Source: Gibbula magus
Lineage: Eukaryota > Mollusca > Gastropoda > Trochida > Trochidae
Direction: 5' to 3'
Assembly (NCBI GenBank): GCA_936450465.1
Contig: OW388303.1
Coordinates: 6,201,193-6,265,192, forward strand
DNA: 64,000 bases
In this document: piece after piece, positions 20,743-32,500 of the stretch
Position numbering within the stretch: position 1 is the stretch's first letter
How the letters are laid out: the number at the start of each line of letters is the position of its first letter
The notes under the pieces: generated by a model
The model's database searches: none
What the model was told of the DNA's origin: nothing
What the model saw: the letters and a program-made list of their open reading frames with translations, nothing else
Translations under genes and position numbers: made by a program

Positions 20743-23700
20743 TTTTTTTTTTTATTATTTATTTCTTTTTGTGGTACATACACATAACAATTTACAAGTG
20801 ACATTCTGAGTTCAACATATTACAATAACACACATGAATTTTAAGCAATCAAACCCTCTGTTTTGTAAGGGTTTTCAGTTAAAGAAGGAACAAAGGTAAA
20901 GATAGAATGATGTTTTTAATTAGTCAAATAGTAAATGACAACTTGACCAAAATTTCATAAATTTGGAGTAGTTGCAGGTACAATAAGCGTTATATTTGTC
21001 GATATTGTATGTTTTCTTAATGTCATTTTTAACGTAGGTTAAATTTGGTTTCAAGCCGTTTTGTTTTGTTTTGAAAAGGGTGTACTTAATGGTTGTGATT
21101 ATCGTGTTAAGTATTCTGTTCCTATATTCAGGATATTCAAGACAGATGTTTCTTTTTGATAGATTTATGTTTGCTTGCGTACGTGTCTCTATCCATTCTT
21201 TTACTTTACTCCAAATATCTTTCACAATTGGACATTCGAAAAAGAGATGTCTTATTGTTTCTATCTCTTCCTCACAGAAGCTGCATATATTTTCGTCTTT
21301 ATACTTCATCTTATACAAAAGATCATTTGTCGGGAGAATTCTATGTATTATGGAATATTGAAACCATTTTGTTTTCGAAGAGAGATTACACACAAAAGGC
21401 ATTTTATTTATTGTGTTCCATTCACTTTCGTTTATTTGGCATTTGAGATCTCTTTCCCATTTTTTTCTGTTTTTGTACCAACTCGGTGTTTTTACTGAAT
21501 ATTGTAATATATCGTAAAATGTCCGACATCCTTTTTTCTTACTAGCAATGTTTTCAATAAAGTATGGGAATAACGGCATTTCTAGTTTTCTCTCTACTTT
21601 AATGTTAAGTTTGACTAAATACACTTTGATTGCATTGATGATACCAGCGTATTCGAGAAAGTTCGTTTTGCATTGGTACATTTGACTTAATTCTATGTAA
21701 TTTAGAAATTTTCCGTTTATATTGATTACGTCGTTTATGAAACGAATGCCTGAGTTTGACATGTGCTTGTAATGTATTGTCTTGTTATTTATTCTTACGT
21801 TGTCGTTATTCCATATTGGCTGAGAGAGTAATTCAGATTGGGTTTTTGCAAATAACCCCTTTTGCGTAATAAAGCATCCCCATGCTTTTAAGACGTCTTT
21901 CCAAAAATCGTTTGTTCTTGGTGTACACACCTTTTCGATCAGGGTAGTTGCACTATATTGATAAAATTCCCTGTATGCTGGAGATACGTTAATATAAAAA
22001 AGTTTCTTTAATTTTGAGTTGCTATCAGAATTGAAAAGTCTTTTAACCCAATTTATTTTTTGTGAACAGATTGTATTTCTTATATCAGGAGCTCTAAGGC
22101 CACCGTCTTTATAATCGCTGGTTATTATTTTCCGTTTTATTTTATCTGGTTTACCTTTCCAAATGAAATTATAACAGAGTTTTTCAAGATCCTTTAAGAT
22201 GCCTTCACTAGGATTTGGGAGTATAGAGAAAATGTTATTTAGTTTAGGTAGGATAAGACTTTTTAAAATTGTTATCCTTCCAAGTGGCGATATATCTCTT
22301 CCAAGCCATTGATTCATAATGATCTTAATCTGTTTTAGCTTGTCTTTATAATTTCTCTCTACCATTTCTGCCAAGTTGTGTGTAAAAGTTATGCCAAGAA
22401 TTGTAAATTCTGTTTTTGACCAGTCGAGTTTGTAATCTTTGCACAATATCGTCTTAGAATGTTTTAATGAACCAAACCAAATAACTTGTGTTTTACTTGT
22501 ATTGATTTTAAGACCTGAGAATGAGGCGTATTGTGTCAGTGTTTGAAGTGTCGCTTGGAGGCATGCTTCAGACCCATCTAAAGTTAAAGAGTTATCGTCC
22601 GCAAACTGAGTAATGAGGTATTCACTGTCCCCTATTTTAATTCCTCTTATTTTTTTATTATTACGTATCATGATGCTTAAAATTTCGGCACAAATAATAA
22701 ATAAATATGGCGATAGTGGGTCGCCTTGTCTACATCCACGGGTTATTTCAAAAAAATCTGATGAAAAACCATTCACAAGAACACTTGATTTTATGTTTTT
22801 GTAAAACGTGTATATCCAGTTTTTAATATCTGGGCCAAAGTTGAAATAGTCGAGAACATTTTGTATAAAGGTCCAATCTACTGAATCAAAAGCTTTTTCG
22901 AAGTCAATCAATAAAAGTAGACCAGGTATTTCCATACACTCTGCATAGTCCATGATGTCATAAATTTGCCTTGTACATTGTCCTATATATCTATTTGACA
23001 TGAAGCCTCGTTGGTCTTCATTTATTATTTTTGGAAGTACTCTCTTTATCCGATTTGCAATTGTAGCTGATGCTATCTTGTATGATACATTTAGTAGAGA
23101 TATAGGCCTCCAATTACTTAAGAACTGTTTTGGTTTATTTTTTTTTGGGATGCATGTTATAAGACCTTGTTTTTGACAGATAGACAATTCCCCTGTTTTG
23201 TGGGACAGATTTAAAGATCGAATCAAGTAGGGATGGATGTCCAACCAAAAGAATTTGAAAAATTCAACTGTGAAACCTGATGGACCAGGACTTTTTTCAT
23301 TTTTCATATTTTTTAGGGATTCTAAAACTTCGTCATATTGTAATTCGCCTTCCAACATGTTTTTGTCTAAATTATTGAGTTTTGGGACTTCACAGTCTTG
23401 GAAGAGTTCATCCAAGTTAACTGATGTACATGAATGTTTTGTGTAAATGTTATTATAATAGTATTTTGCTTCATTGATTATTTCTTTTGTCTCAGTTACG
23501 ATTTTGTTATCTTGTGTTTGTAGTTTTGAGATAGACTTATTAATGAAGTTTCTTTTCTCTAGTGATAAAAAATATTTTGTTGGTTTTTCTCCCTTTTCTT
23601 TCCATTCACATTTTGATCTCATCATTATACCTTCGACTCTTACACTATTTATATTCTCCAATTTCAGATTTACTTCATTAATATCTTTAAGAATAGCTTC

Positions 23701-24741
23701 CTTATCAATTGTGTCATTGGTCTCGTCTAGGTTCTTATTTAGATTCACAAGGGTTTTATTTAATTCATTTTCATTCTTTTCCCTCTCTCGTTTACGTTCC
23801 GAAGAGTATTTAATAGTGAAGCCTCTTATCATGATGAGTAAAGTTTCAAAGAACAGTTGATCGTTAATTTCAAATAGTGCGTTTCCTTTATCATCAGACC
23901 CTATTTGGTATTGCTGTTTAGTTGTGTTGACAATATTCTTAACTTTTTCAACATATGTTTTTTCATAAAGCAGTGAATTGTTAAATTTCCAAAAACCTTT
24001 TCCTCTTTCGACTTCCTTTAATTTCAAATTGACCCAACTTATTGAATGATCCGATTTATAAGCAGGTTCAATATCTGCATTTTCAATAGACGGTTCTAGA
24101 TCTCTTGACAATAGAAAGAAATCCAATCTAGATTGTTTTATCGGTTTACTCTGTCTCCATGTGTATCGCTTACTATCTGGATTTAAATGACGCCATGGAT
24201 CAATAATACTGTGTTCTTCAATAAATGAGAGCATAACTTCTCTTGCTTTTGGATTATTTATATTTTTATAGTTAAATAAATCCATGTCTGAGTTCTGGAC
24301 TAGGTTCCAATCTCCACAGATCGAATAATGGTCAGAGTCGAATTCTGCAACAATTTTGAATACATGTTCATAGAAGGAAGGGGTGTCCGTATTTGGCCCA
24401 TATAAAGTTATCAAAGTAAATGTTTTCTCGTATATTTCAAATTTTATAGCGAGATAGTTTCCATTGTTTTCATCTTGTTTTTTGTCTAACAATTTAATAG
24501 CAATTTCTTCGCTAAATATGATTGCTACGCCACGTGCATTGCTCTTATAAGAACTAAAATAGCATTGTGTTGAGCCCCATTCAATTTTGATATGTTTTTC
24601 AAGGTCTGGCGTGAAATGGGTGTCTTGGAGACAGTATATTTCTGCCTTCTTTCGTTTAAAATTTGAAAATACCTCCAAGCGTTTTTTCTTGTTATTAAGT
24701 CCTTGGCAATTTGAGGTGACAATTTTCAGACTACCGTTCAT
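20743..24741 (-). mobile_element. LINE of L1/Tx1 type, 3' half complete with poly(A)-like end
   Basis: The element runs from the ORF start at 24,741 (5' UTR probably extends further, boundary unknown) to an A-rich 3' end (AATAAATAATAAAAAAAA at about 20,743-20,765). The 3' UTR is about 160 nt. No ORF1 was found upstream on the minus strand, so it is either 5' truncated before ORF2 or a one-ORF type. No target duplication was identified. Confidence 0.85.
20920..24741 (-). CDS. LINE ORF2: endonuclease plus reverse transcriptase
   Basis: An unbroken 1,273-codon frame. N-terminal APE-type endonuclease (about residues 1-235): IVTSNCQGLNNKKK, CLQDTHF, ICGDWNLV and the SDHS motif. Coiled, charged linker (about 300-420), then reverse transcriptase (about 490-780) with KSPGPSGFTVEFFK, FRPISLL-type NWRPISLLNVSYK, DFEKAFDSVDW, GCRQGDPLSPYLF and the catalytic FADD at about residues 713-716. 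A C-terminal CSFCEEEIETIRHLFFEC knuckle follows. The endonuclease has LQDTH where many relatives have LQETH. Length and order fit an L1/Tx1-clade ORF2. The absence of stops or frameshifts suggests recent insertion; start chosen at the ATG just before the endonuclease core. Confidence 0.92.
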   Translation of the reverse strand: MNGSLKIVTSNCQGLNNKKKRLEVFSNFKRKKAEIYCLQDTHFTPDLEKHIKIEWGSTQCYFSSYKSNARGVAIIFSEEIAIKLLDKKQDENNGNYLAIKFEIYEKTFTLITLYGPNTDTPSFYEHVFKIVAEFDSDHYSICGDWNLVQNSDMDLFNYKNINNPKAREVMLSFIEEHSIIDPWRHLNPDSKRYTWRQSKPIKQSRLDFFLLSRDLEPSIENADIEPAYKSDHSISWVNLKLKEVERGKGFWKFNNSLLYEKTYVEKVKNIVNTTKQQYQIGSDDKGNALFEINDQLFFETLLIMIRGFTIKYSSERKREREKNENELNKTLVNLNKNLDETNDTIDKEAILKDINEVNLKLENINSVRVEGIMMRSKCEWKEKGEKPTKYFLSLEKRNFINKSISKLQTQDNKIVTETKEIINEAKYYYNNIYTKHSCTSVNLDELFQDCEVPKLNNLDKNMLEGELQYDEVLESLKNMKNEKSPGPSGFTVEFFKFFWLDIHPYLIRSLNLSHKTGELSICQKQGLITCIPKKNKPKQFLSNWRPISLLNVSYKIASATIANRIKRVLPKIINEDQRGFMSNRYIGQCTRQIYDIMDYAECMEIPGLLLLIDFEKAFDSVDWTFIQNVLDYFNFGPDIKNWIYTFYKNIKSSVLVNGFSSDFFEITRGCRQGDPLSPYLFIICAEILSIMIRNNKKIRGIKIGDSEYLITQFADDNSLTLDGSEACLQATLQTLTQYASFSGLKINTSKTQVIWFGSLKHSKTILCKDYKLDWSKTEFTILGITFTHNLAEMVERNYKDKLKQIKIIMNQWLGRDISPLGRITILKSLILPKLNNIFSILPNPSEGILKDLEKLCYNFIWKGKPDKIKRKIITSDYKDGGLRAPDIRNTICSQKINWVKRLFNSDSNSKLKKLFYINVSPAYREFYQYSATTLIEKVCTPRTNDFWKDVLKAWGCFITQKGLFAKTQSELLSQPIWNNDNVRINNKTIHYKHMSNSGIRFINDVININGKFLNYIELSQMYQCKTNFLEYAGIINAIKVYLVKLNIKVERKLEMPLFPYFIENIASKKKGCRTFYDILQYSVKTPSWYKNRKKWERDLKCQINESEWNTINKMPFVCNLSSKTKWFQYSIIHRILPTNDLLYKMKYKDENICSFCEEEIETIRHLFFECPIVKDIWSKVKEWIETRTQANINLSKRNICLEYPEYRNRILNTIITTIKYTLFKTKQNGLKPNLTYVKNDIKKTYNIDKYNAYCTCNYSKFMKFWSSCHLLFD

Positions 24742-25287
24742 TTACAGTATAGCGATGTATTCTAATCGAGTAAATGTATGTACATGTACCATTGTAAGCG
24801 AAAAAGGAACAGAGTAACACAAATAGAAAGAGAACGAGAGAAGAATAAATATATACATAGAATGGGAGAAAAACATTGGTCATGAAGGAGAGACCGTGAG
24901 GATGCAATATTGATTTTTACAGTGAGCCGCTTGTAAGAGGTGAGGGCTCGTGTTTTACGTGCGTGTGTGTTTCTTCAAGAACACGTGCATACCATGCGTT
25001 GATGTTCTGGTTTGCATTTAAGATGATACATTTCAGGTGAACAGTTTTCATTGTCAGGATACTTATTTTTTTTACGGAGGATAACCTTTTGGGGTGACGG
25101 GTTTTGAATGGTAAGTTTTATTTGTATATCTCCATATATTTTTAAGCATCGTATTTTTACCTTTGTTTACTCTAAACTGATATTTAGGAAAGTGGTTTCA
25201 AATCAAGAAATCATATAATACATTTACACATGTAATTTAAAACATTGTTACATGTAACCGAAAAGTACAGCATTAACTGCTATTTGT
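24742..25287. other. Probable LINE 5' UTR and flank
   Basis: On the minus strand this precedes the LINE ORF. No second ORF, promoter motif or clear 5' boundary can be assigned. Composition is AT-rich. The element may end anywhere in this interval. Confidence 0.35.
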
Positions 25288-25288
25288 A

Positions 25289-25326
<38 letters not shown>
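25288..25326. repeat. (CA)n microsatellite
   Basis: A nearly uninterrupted CA run of about 39 bp with a single T interruption near its start. Confidence 0.95.
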
Positions 25327-25328
<2 letters not shown>

Positions 25329-25599
25329 TACCTTTATTACAATTATGTGCACATGTTATGTGGGTATAGTTTACCTTGGGAAAAATTTAAAAAGCTATAT
25401 TCCCCATATAGAAAGTTTGTGATTGTATAGTAATAACATGACAAAAACAATGTAGTAAGATATATTAAACATATTATCTATTCATTATGACACAATCATG
25501 CTCAGGCATTCCAAGTGGAATGTAACATATGAATCAAAATGCAGAGTATGTGCATATGTATGTGTATAAACTTTAAATGTTTATGATCATGTCAAATCT

Positions 25600-26228
25600 A
25601 CATTGCAGAGTTCATTCATACACCTCACATACAGGACATGAAAATAGATACATATACATTTAATGCAAGTATTCATGTATATGGAAAGTTTTGGTTTTGT
25701 GTAATTATTTCAAATCTACATTACAGTGTTCATTCATACATTTCACATACTAGACATGAAAATAGCAGATGCAGCATTATACAACTTTCATCATTGTGCA
25801 CATATACAACCACTCATATGCATTTTGACACACATGCTCATTCTAAAACATATGTAAAATATATTGTCATGTATATGAATAGCACACACATATACATATG
25901 CAATGATACATGCATCCATGCATACATTTACATACTTACACACATGTCTATGCATTATATGTTGGTCATGATATTGATATGACTATTTTGAATTATTTTA
26001 GGTGTTATTGATACATGATTTATGTCTATCTTTGTATTGTTGGAGAACCATCATGCATATATATATACTTAATTTAAATCTATATTGCAATGTTCATGCA
26101 TACATTTCACATACTAGACATGAAAATATGCTGGTGGGAGAACCATCATGCATATATATATACTTAATTTAAATCTATATTGCAATGTTCATGCATACAT
26201 TTCACATACTAGACATGAAAATATGCAA
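25600..26228. repeat. Four degenerate direct repeats around CATACTAGACATGAAAATA
   Basis: A block of roughly 60-95 bp (AAATCTAcATTgCAgtGTTCAT then CATACATTTCACATACTAGA then CATGAAAATA) recurs near 25,600, 25,715, 26,078 and 26,174. The last two are a near-perfect tandem duplication with a unit of about 96 bp. No coding content. Confidence 0.75.
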
Positions 26229-26799
26229 AAATGTTCACATAAATAATCGTCTGTGTTCCTGAATACTATTCAGTCATTTGACAACACACAGTAAACTCGT
26301 TTTCACTAAGGTAAATTACGAGAAAAGATCTTTAATGACTAGAAAAATATATTTCATAAGTTTCACACTTAATCTTACTCAATAACATTATTTGTCATCG
26401 TTAAGGGGTTATGATGTAAAGCATACAACCTTTTTGTCTAGTCACAAAAGTAAAAGTTTACTTTCAATTTCTTCTGGACATCTAATTATATAAACCACAT
26501 TCATTGGTTACTACAAGCCTGGATGAAAACCGGACAATTTTAATCTTATTAAGCAAGCTGTATTTTGCCACAATATGAATCTATCAGGCATTTTAAACGT
26601 GTTATTAGCATAAAGCTACGTTATTAAACTTTCTTTCATATTTAAAAAGTTATTTAAAAAAAGAAGTGGGGTAATGTTTCTTTTGGCGTTTAGTGTGGGT
26701 TGCTATTTCAAATTGTTTTTGGACATTATATATTTTAAATTAAAGCTATAGTTTGTTTTGCCATGTAGTTTAGATAACATGATGTGTTCAAAAATTATT

Positions 26800-28055
<1,256 letters not shown>

Positions 28056-28352
28056 AATTCAATTCAATTCAATTCTTTATTAACTTTAAGTTGTACAACT
28101 TATGGTGGTCACATAAAGTATTAATTATACATGATACAGGTGGACGGGTTTGACAATTCCGATGCGGACTACTTGATATACATACATACGTATGGAGAAT
28201 GCACATAGTTATTATTTCATGTGAACATTTCTGATACACAACTGTTTGACATTTTGTAAACTAAATAGCTGGATTAATTTTAACACTGATGGGTTGTTCC
28301 AGTAATATGGCTTAATATATTTCTGTCTCACTTTAACATATAAAGGACAAAC
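28056..28352 (-). mobile_element. LINE relic, 3' end with C-terminal RT fragment
   Basis: On the minus strand, 46 codons before a stop at 28,212-28,214 read VCPLYVKVRQKYIKPYYWNN followed by PSVLKLIQLFSLQN. This is the C-terminal motif also present in the 4.3-kb relic (CPIYKSLRMKYIKSYYYMYP). A short 3' UTR ends in TTAATAAAGAATTGAATTGAATTGAATTGAAC, a tandem AATTG tail typical of this kind of LINE. Heavily 5' truncated. Confidence 0.7.
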
Positions 28353-29221
28353 TAAAACAAAGTAAAACTATTTGCATGTATTTTTCCCCCAGAGATAGAC
28401 AGAGATAGTTAAACTCGCATCTTATTAAGTACACTCTGTTACAATTTAGCCCAATATAAAAAAACGGATACACTCCTTATTCAAAACTAATAAAAAATCG
28501 CCGTTCGGCTCCAACGAACTAGCCTACTGTCTTTTTAAGAAATACGTGCGCATAGGTGAATTAAATCCATTCTCGGCAGAGACGGGAACAGACCCAAGGC
28601 TCGGTTTGAAATAACGTTGCTGATTAAATAACGACTGTATGAAAACCGAAGGGGGTGTCGCGGTCCGACAATATCACTGTGTACACAGGAATACAATATA
28701 TACCCTTTTATTCTTTTAATTTTAAACAACAATTACGCATTGAATTGTTTGCATGGGTACCTAGGTTACATTGGAAGAAATGATTCGAGTAACATGTATA
28801 GGGAGAGAAAATGACAGGCATACAGATTTCAACATCATAACGACATTAAGGAACAGATTTTCGTATATTTCTTGAGCTGAAACTTCAAAGCCTTACAATC
28901 TGAATACTGACGTTGTCAGCAAAAAATCTTATAACATCCTGTGATGAATCCCTATTATACAAACAATATTAATACGTTGTGGTAAATCTATTCAAGGAGT
29001 AGTATATATAACAATTACCTTCAACTATCTTATAGTATCTGACATGAGTGATATTTTACTTGGAGCTGCCTGGAAAAAAATTTGAGTTGCTACTTCTGAG
29101 GTAAAATTAAGATTCTTGGTACGTCAATGATCAAAATGATTCTCTGAACAAAGCAACATGACAAATATCACATTATTTGTTATCGTTGGTTAGCTGGCGT
29201 CCTCACTGATCAACTTCCCAG
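28353..29221. other. Region upstream of the first recognised VWDE-like exon
   Basis: No exon was identified. An ATG at 29,158 opens a short hydrophobic run (MTNITLFVIVG) that would suit a signal peptide, but it meets TAG after eleven codons and is in a different frame from the D8C exon. The true 5' exon is probably here or further upstream. Confidence 0.35.
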
Positions 29222-29592
29222 TCAGTGTCACAACTACCAAACCGTTCCGAGACACAGAGACAGATCACGTGACAACAATGTCACAGATCCAAACAGCGCT
29301 CCCTGTGACAACATAGCGGACGGTTCCTACAGATTCCAGTCAGGGGAGATAAGCACGTCATGTGTTCCGGTAAACCATTGCGGCACCGTGTCCACAATGT
29401 GGATGAAAGATCCGATCCCTGATATAGGACAGACATCATACAACGAGTTCTGTGTCAACCACAAGAGTAGCTCCTCTCACGGTGACCCCTGCTGTCTCTT
29501 CTCCTTCCGGGTCAACGTCACCAACTGTCATGGCTTCCTCGTGTATGACTTCCGGTCTGATGACGTCCTCTGCCCTTCTGGATACTGCACTG
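29222..29592 (+). CDS. VWDE: VWDE-like exon: D8C domain
   Basis: Acceptor CTTCCCAG, donor G|GTAAGG, 371 nt. Cysteine pattern QCHNY, PCDNIADGSYRF, SCVPVNHCGT, EFCVNH, DPCCLFSF, TNCHGFLVYDF, LCPSGYC matches D8C, including the diagnostic C-x-x-x-x-x-CGT and the CCLF pair. Entry in mid-codon shows an upstream exon exists. Confidence 0.88.
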
Positions 29593-32500
29593 GTAAGGTC
29601 CTAGCGTGTCACATCAACATGATCATGGTAAGATAGTGTGATGAGTTGAATCTATAAAACGAAAGTAGTATAGATGTAGGTTTAAAACTAAAGACTACCC
29701 CCTTACCCTTTGAAAGAATTTGCTTGTAAATTTGATATTCCCCGTTGTGAACATTCAGACATGAAACTGTATATTCGTTACAGTTTGTTGCTCTTTTAGT
29801 GATTCCACTAAGCATTAAAAAGTTGACACTGACTTTCTCTTGTGATTCACAGATGATATATTAACAACATGTCCACCAGGCCAGTCGTCGACAACGGGAT
29901 TCTCTCCGTGTGTAGGTATGGAACCATTTACTGGAGAAAAACCCAAGTGTCCTTATTTGCATTTTTTTGTCAAAAGAATTTACAAATACATGTCATTTGT
30001 TCCGAATTCATATGTGAAATTTCGAGTAATGGCAATAATTCGTTGAACAAACAGGTGCACATCTTAATGCTGTTCTGTTGTTTGAATTTCAATATTCGGG
30101 TTTATTCAACATTAACTATTATGAAAGATATTGCAAACGTGAGAGAAACTATTTTTGGATGGAATAAAAGTGTTACCTGGCATATACTAATATTTGCTTT
30201 GCCAACATGACACATCACTGGAAAGTAAGTTTGTTTTAAATCATTTAGTTTTCTAATGAATACCATATACCATGTGGTTATGATGAAAGGAAAGTGTTCT
30301 AAAAGATGACAATCCTTGTCCAGATTCCTATCCAGTGATGCAGGGTCCTCCAACATTAGAGGCGCCGGTTCTCTCAGCCAATGGCGAGGATTTCTCACAG
30401 ACATGCGTCGTGCATCACAATGGGTCACGAGCTGAGTTTAAGGTTACGTGGTTATTTGATGGAATGGAATACAACACTCGGATTCTCAGAAATGGAACAA
30501 CACAGGATTCTTTGCAGGCAAACGATTGGATCGGCCATGTCGAGCAACATGTGAGGGATTCTGGTTTATATATTTTAATTTGTTATTTATTGATTTAATC
30601 ATGTTTTGGTTACGATAAAAGCTCGACCAATGATATATTTATGATAAACAGTAAATGTTCAACCATGATGTGTTTGCAATAATAAAGTTTTCCTTTGAAC
30701 ATTTACAACTTCTTTGAATGGGATTTTTAGAAGTTGTAAGTGTATTGATGACACCTTTGACCCGTCTAGAGAAAGCACATCCCCACCAGAAACTACCTCA
30801 CCAGAAACTACCTCACCAGAAACTACCTCACCTTCCTGATGCGATGCAGGGGTCAACATCTCATCCCGAAAGGCCTACACTTTCACTCGCCTTAATGTAT
30901 TCTGCAGCAGCTGAGAATATCCTTATCCCTGCTTCCAAACGATTACTGACAGAGCATCAGACATCATAGAGAAATAAAGGAGGCCACCCCATTCGCCAAA
31001 CACTACCACCATACATCCCTCAGTACCACCGTCAACTGAAAACATTGAGATTAGCACAGACAACTGCCAACAACAAACGTGACTCCTCTACGAAGACTGT
31101 GATTGTGAATGAACTGAAACAACTATGCAAGCACTACCAACAAGACACATGCCACTAAGAAGACGGTCGCCATCCTAAGGCAGAAGCAGCTTATATAATA
31201 AGGCAGTGTCTTAGCCAAAGATCTCAATTTGGAATAGAAACGGAAACCTAGCAACCAAATACCATTTCCCGATGTCCAAAATTTAGTATCCAGAACACCC
31301 TCTAATGAACTATATACACTAATCAGTATGTTCACCACCAGTCCAACCTCGAATACATTTTTTAAAGGGTTTTAAACATGATCATGTTGTAATTTTTGGA
31401 GTCATCGGAAAGTGTTTTATAAACATGTAAAAGGTATTTGACTCTTTTCCAGCTGCGGTGCCAGGTCACTTCCTATGTCCAGTACTCTCCAACCGCATCT
31501 CACAGTCCAACTCTTGATAGCAACTCCTACTTTGGAGGAATTGTGGTAATTGTTTTCATTTTGTTGTAATCCACGTATATTGAGTAAATCGTTAAATGAA
31601 TTTAGTCTCAATGATGTTCTATCTTCCCACACAACCTCTGTTGAAGTACAGCGGTTTCCTTGTATACCTGCAAGAGACTCCTAGCTGTAATGCTAATGTG
31701 CAATCAGATACTATGCTCGGGAAGCTGCTACTTATGTCGAAATGAAATGTCAATGGCATAGGAATCCGAAACTTAAAGGTACATCCATTGTGTTGTTGGG
31801 GTCAAATATACCAAACCTTATAAATGGTCTTATTTTATCGAGAAGTACCGACTGTTACCGAAAACTACCATTTTAATGATATTCGACTTAGTATATTGAT
31901 GATATGAAGGTAAAAGTATCAATTTCTGATCGAAAACCGGACAATGCACCGCGTGTGGCGCGCGCCAATGAGTCAAACGTTATTTTGGAATCTTTTTTAA
32001 ACCAGACAGAATATCAAATTTGGGTTGAAAATGTTCAATAGGTCATATAACTACTGTGCATGTAAACGAAACGTGTAGTTTCGGTTTCTGCACATGCATA
32101 ATGATGTTGCTCGATTTTAATTGGAAACTAGTAATTATTATATTTTTGGCAATAGGGGATGAATATGCAAGTTGAATAAAATCATTTGAACTGATATCAG
32201 CACATATTGTATGTTGGCATGTATTAAAGGCAAATAAAATTTTATGAAACCGAATGGATGTACCTTTAAACGAATATAGGATGCAATGGTTTACAGGAAT
32301 ATGAAGAAAGATCGTTATTGTCATAATAATAATATTAAAATTTCTCAACCAGAACGTTTACTCATCTCTTGGAGGCATCTACCTAGCTAAATATTGAGTT
32401 ATTGTGGGCATATTATTGAAATATGTTAAAATTCTTTAACCTAAAATTATACCGTAATTTTTCCGCAGCTGCCATCAATGTCTATCACTGTGGAAGAGGA

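Noticed and set aside
21071..21498. Several + strand frames inside the LINE
   Set aside because: They are antisense shadows of the intact minus-strand ORF2.
29158..29192. Signal-peptide exon of the VWDE-like gene (MTNITLFVIVG)
   Set aside because: Ends in TAG after eleven codons and is out of frame with the D8C exon.
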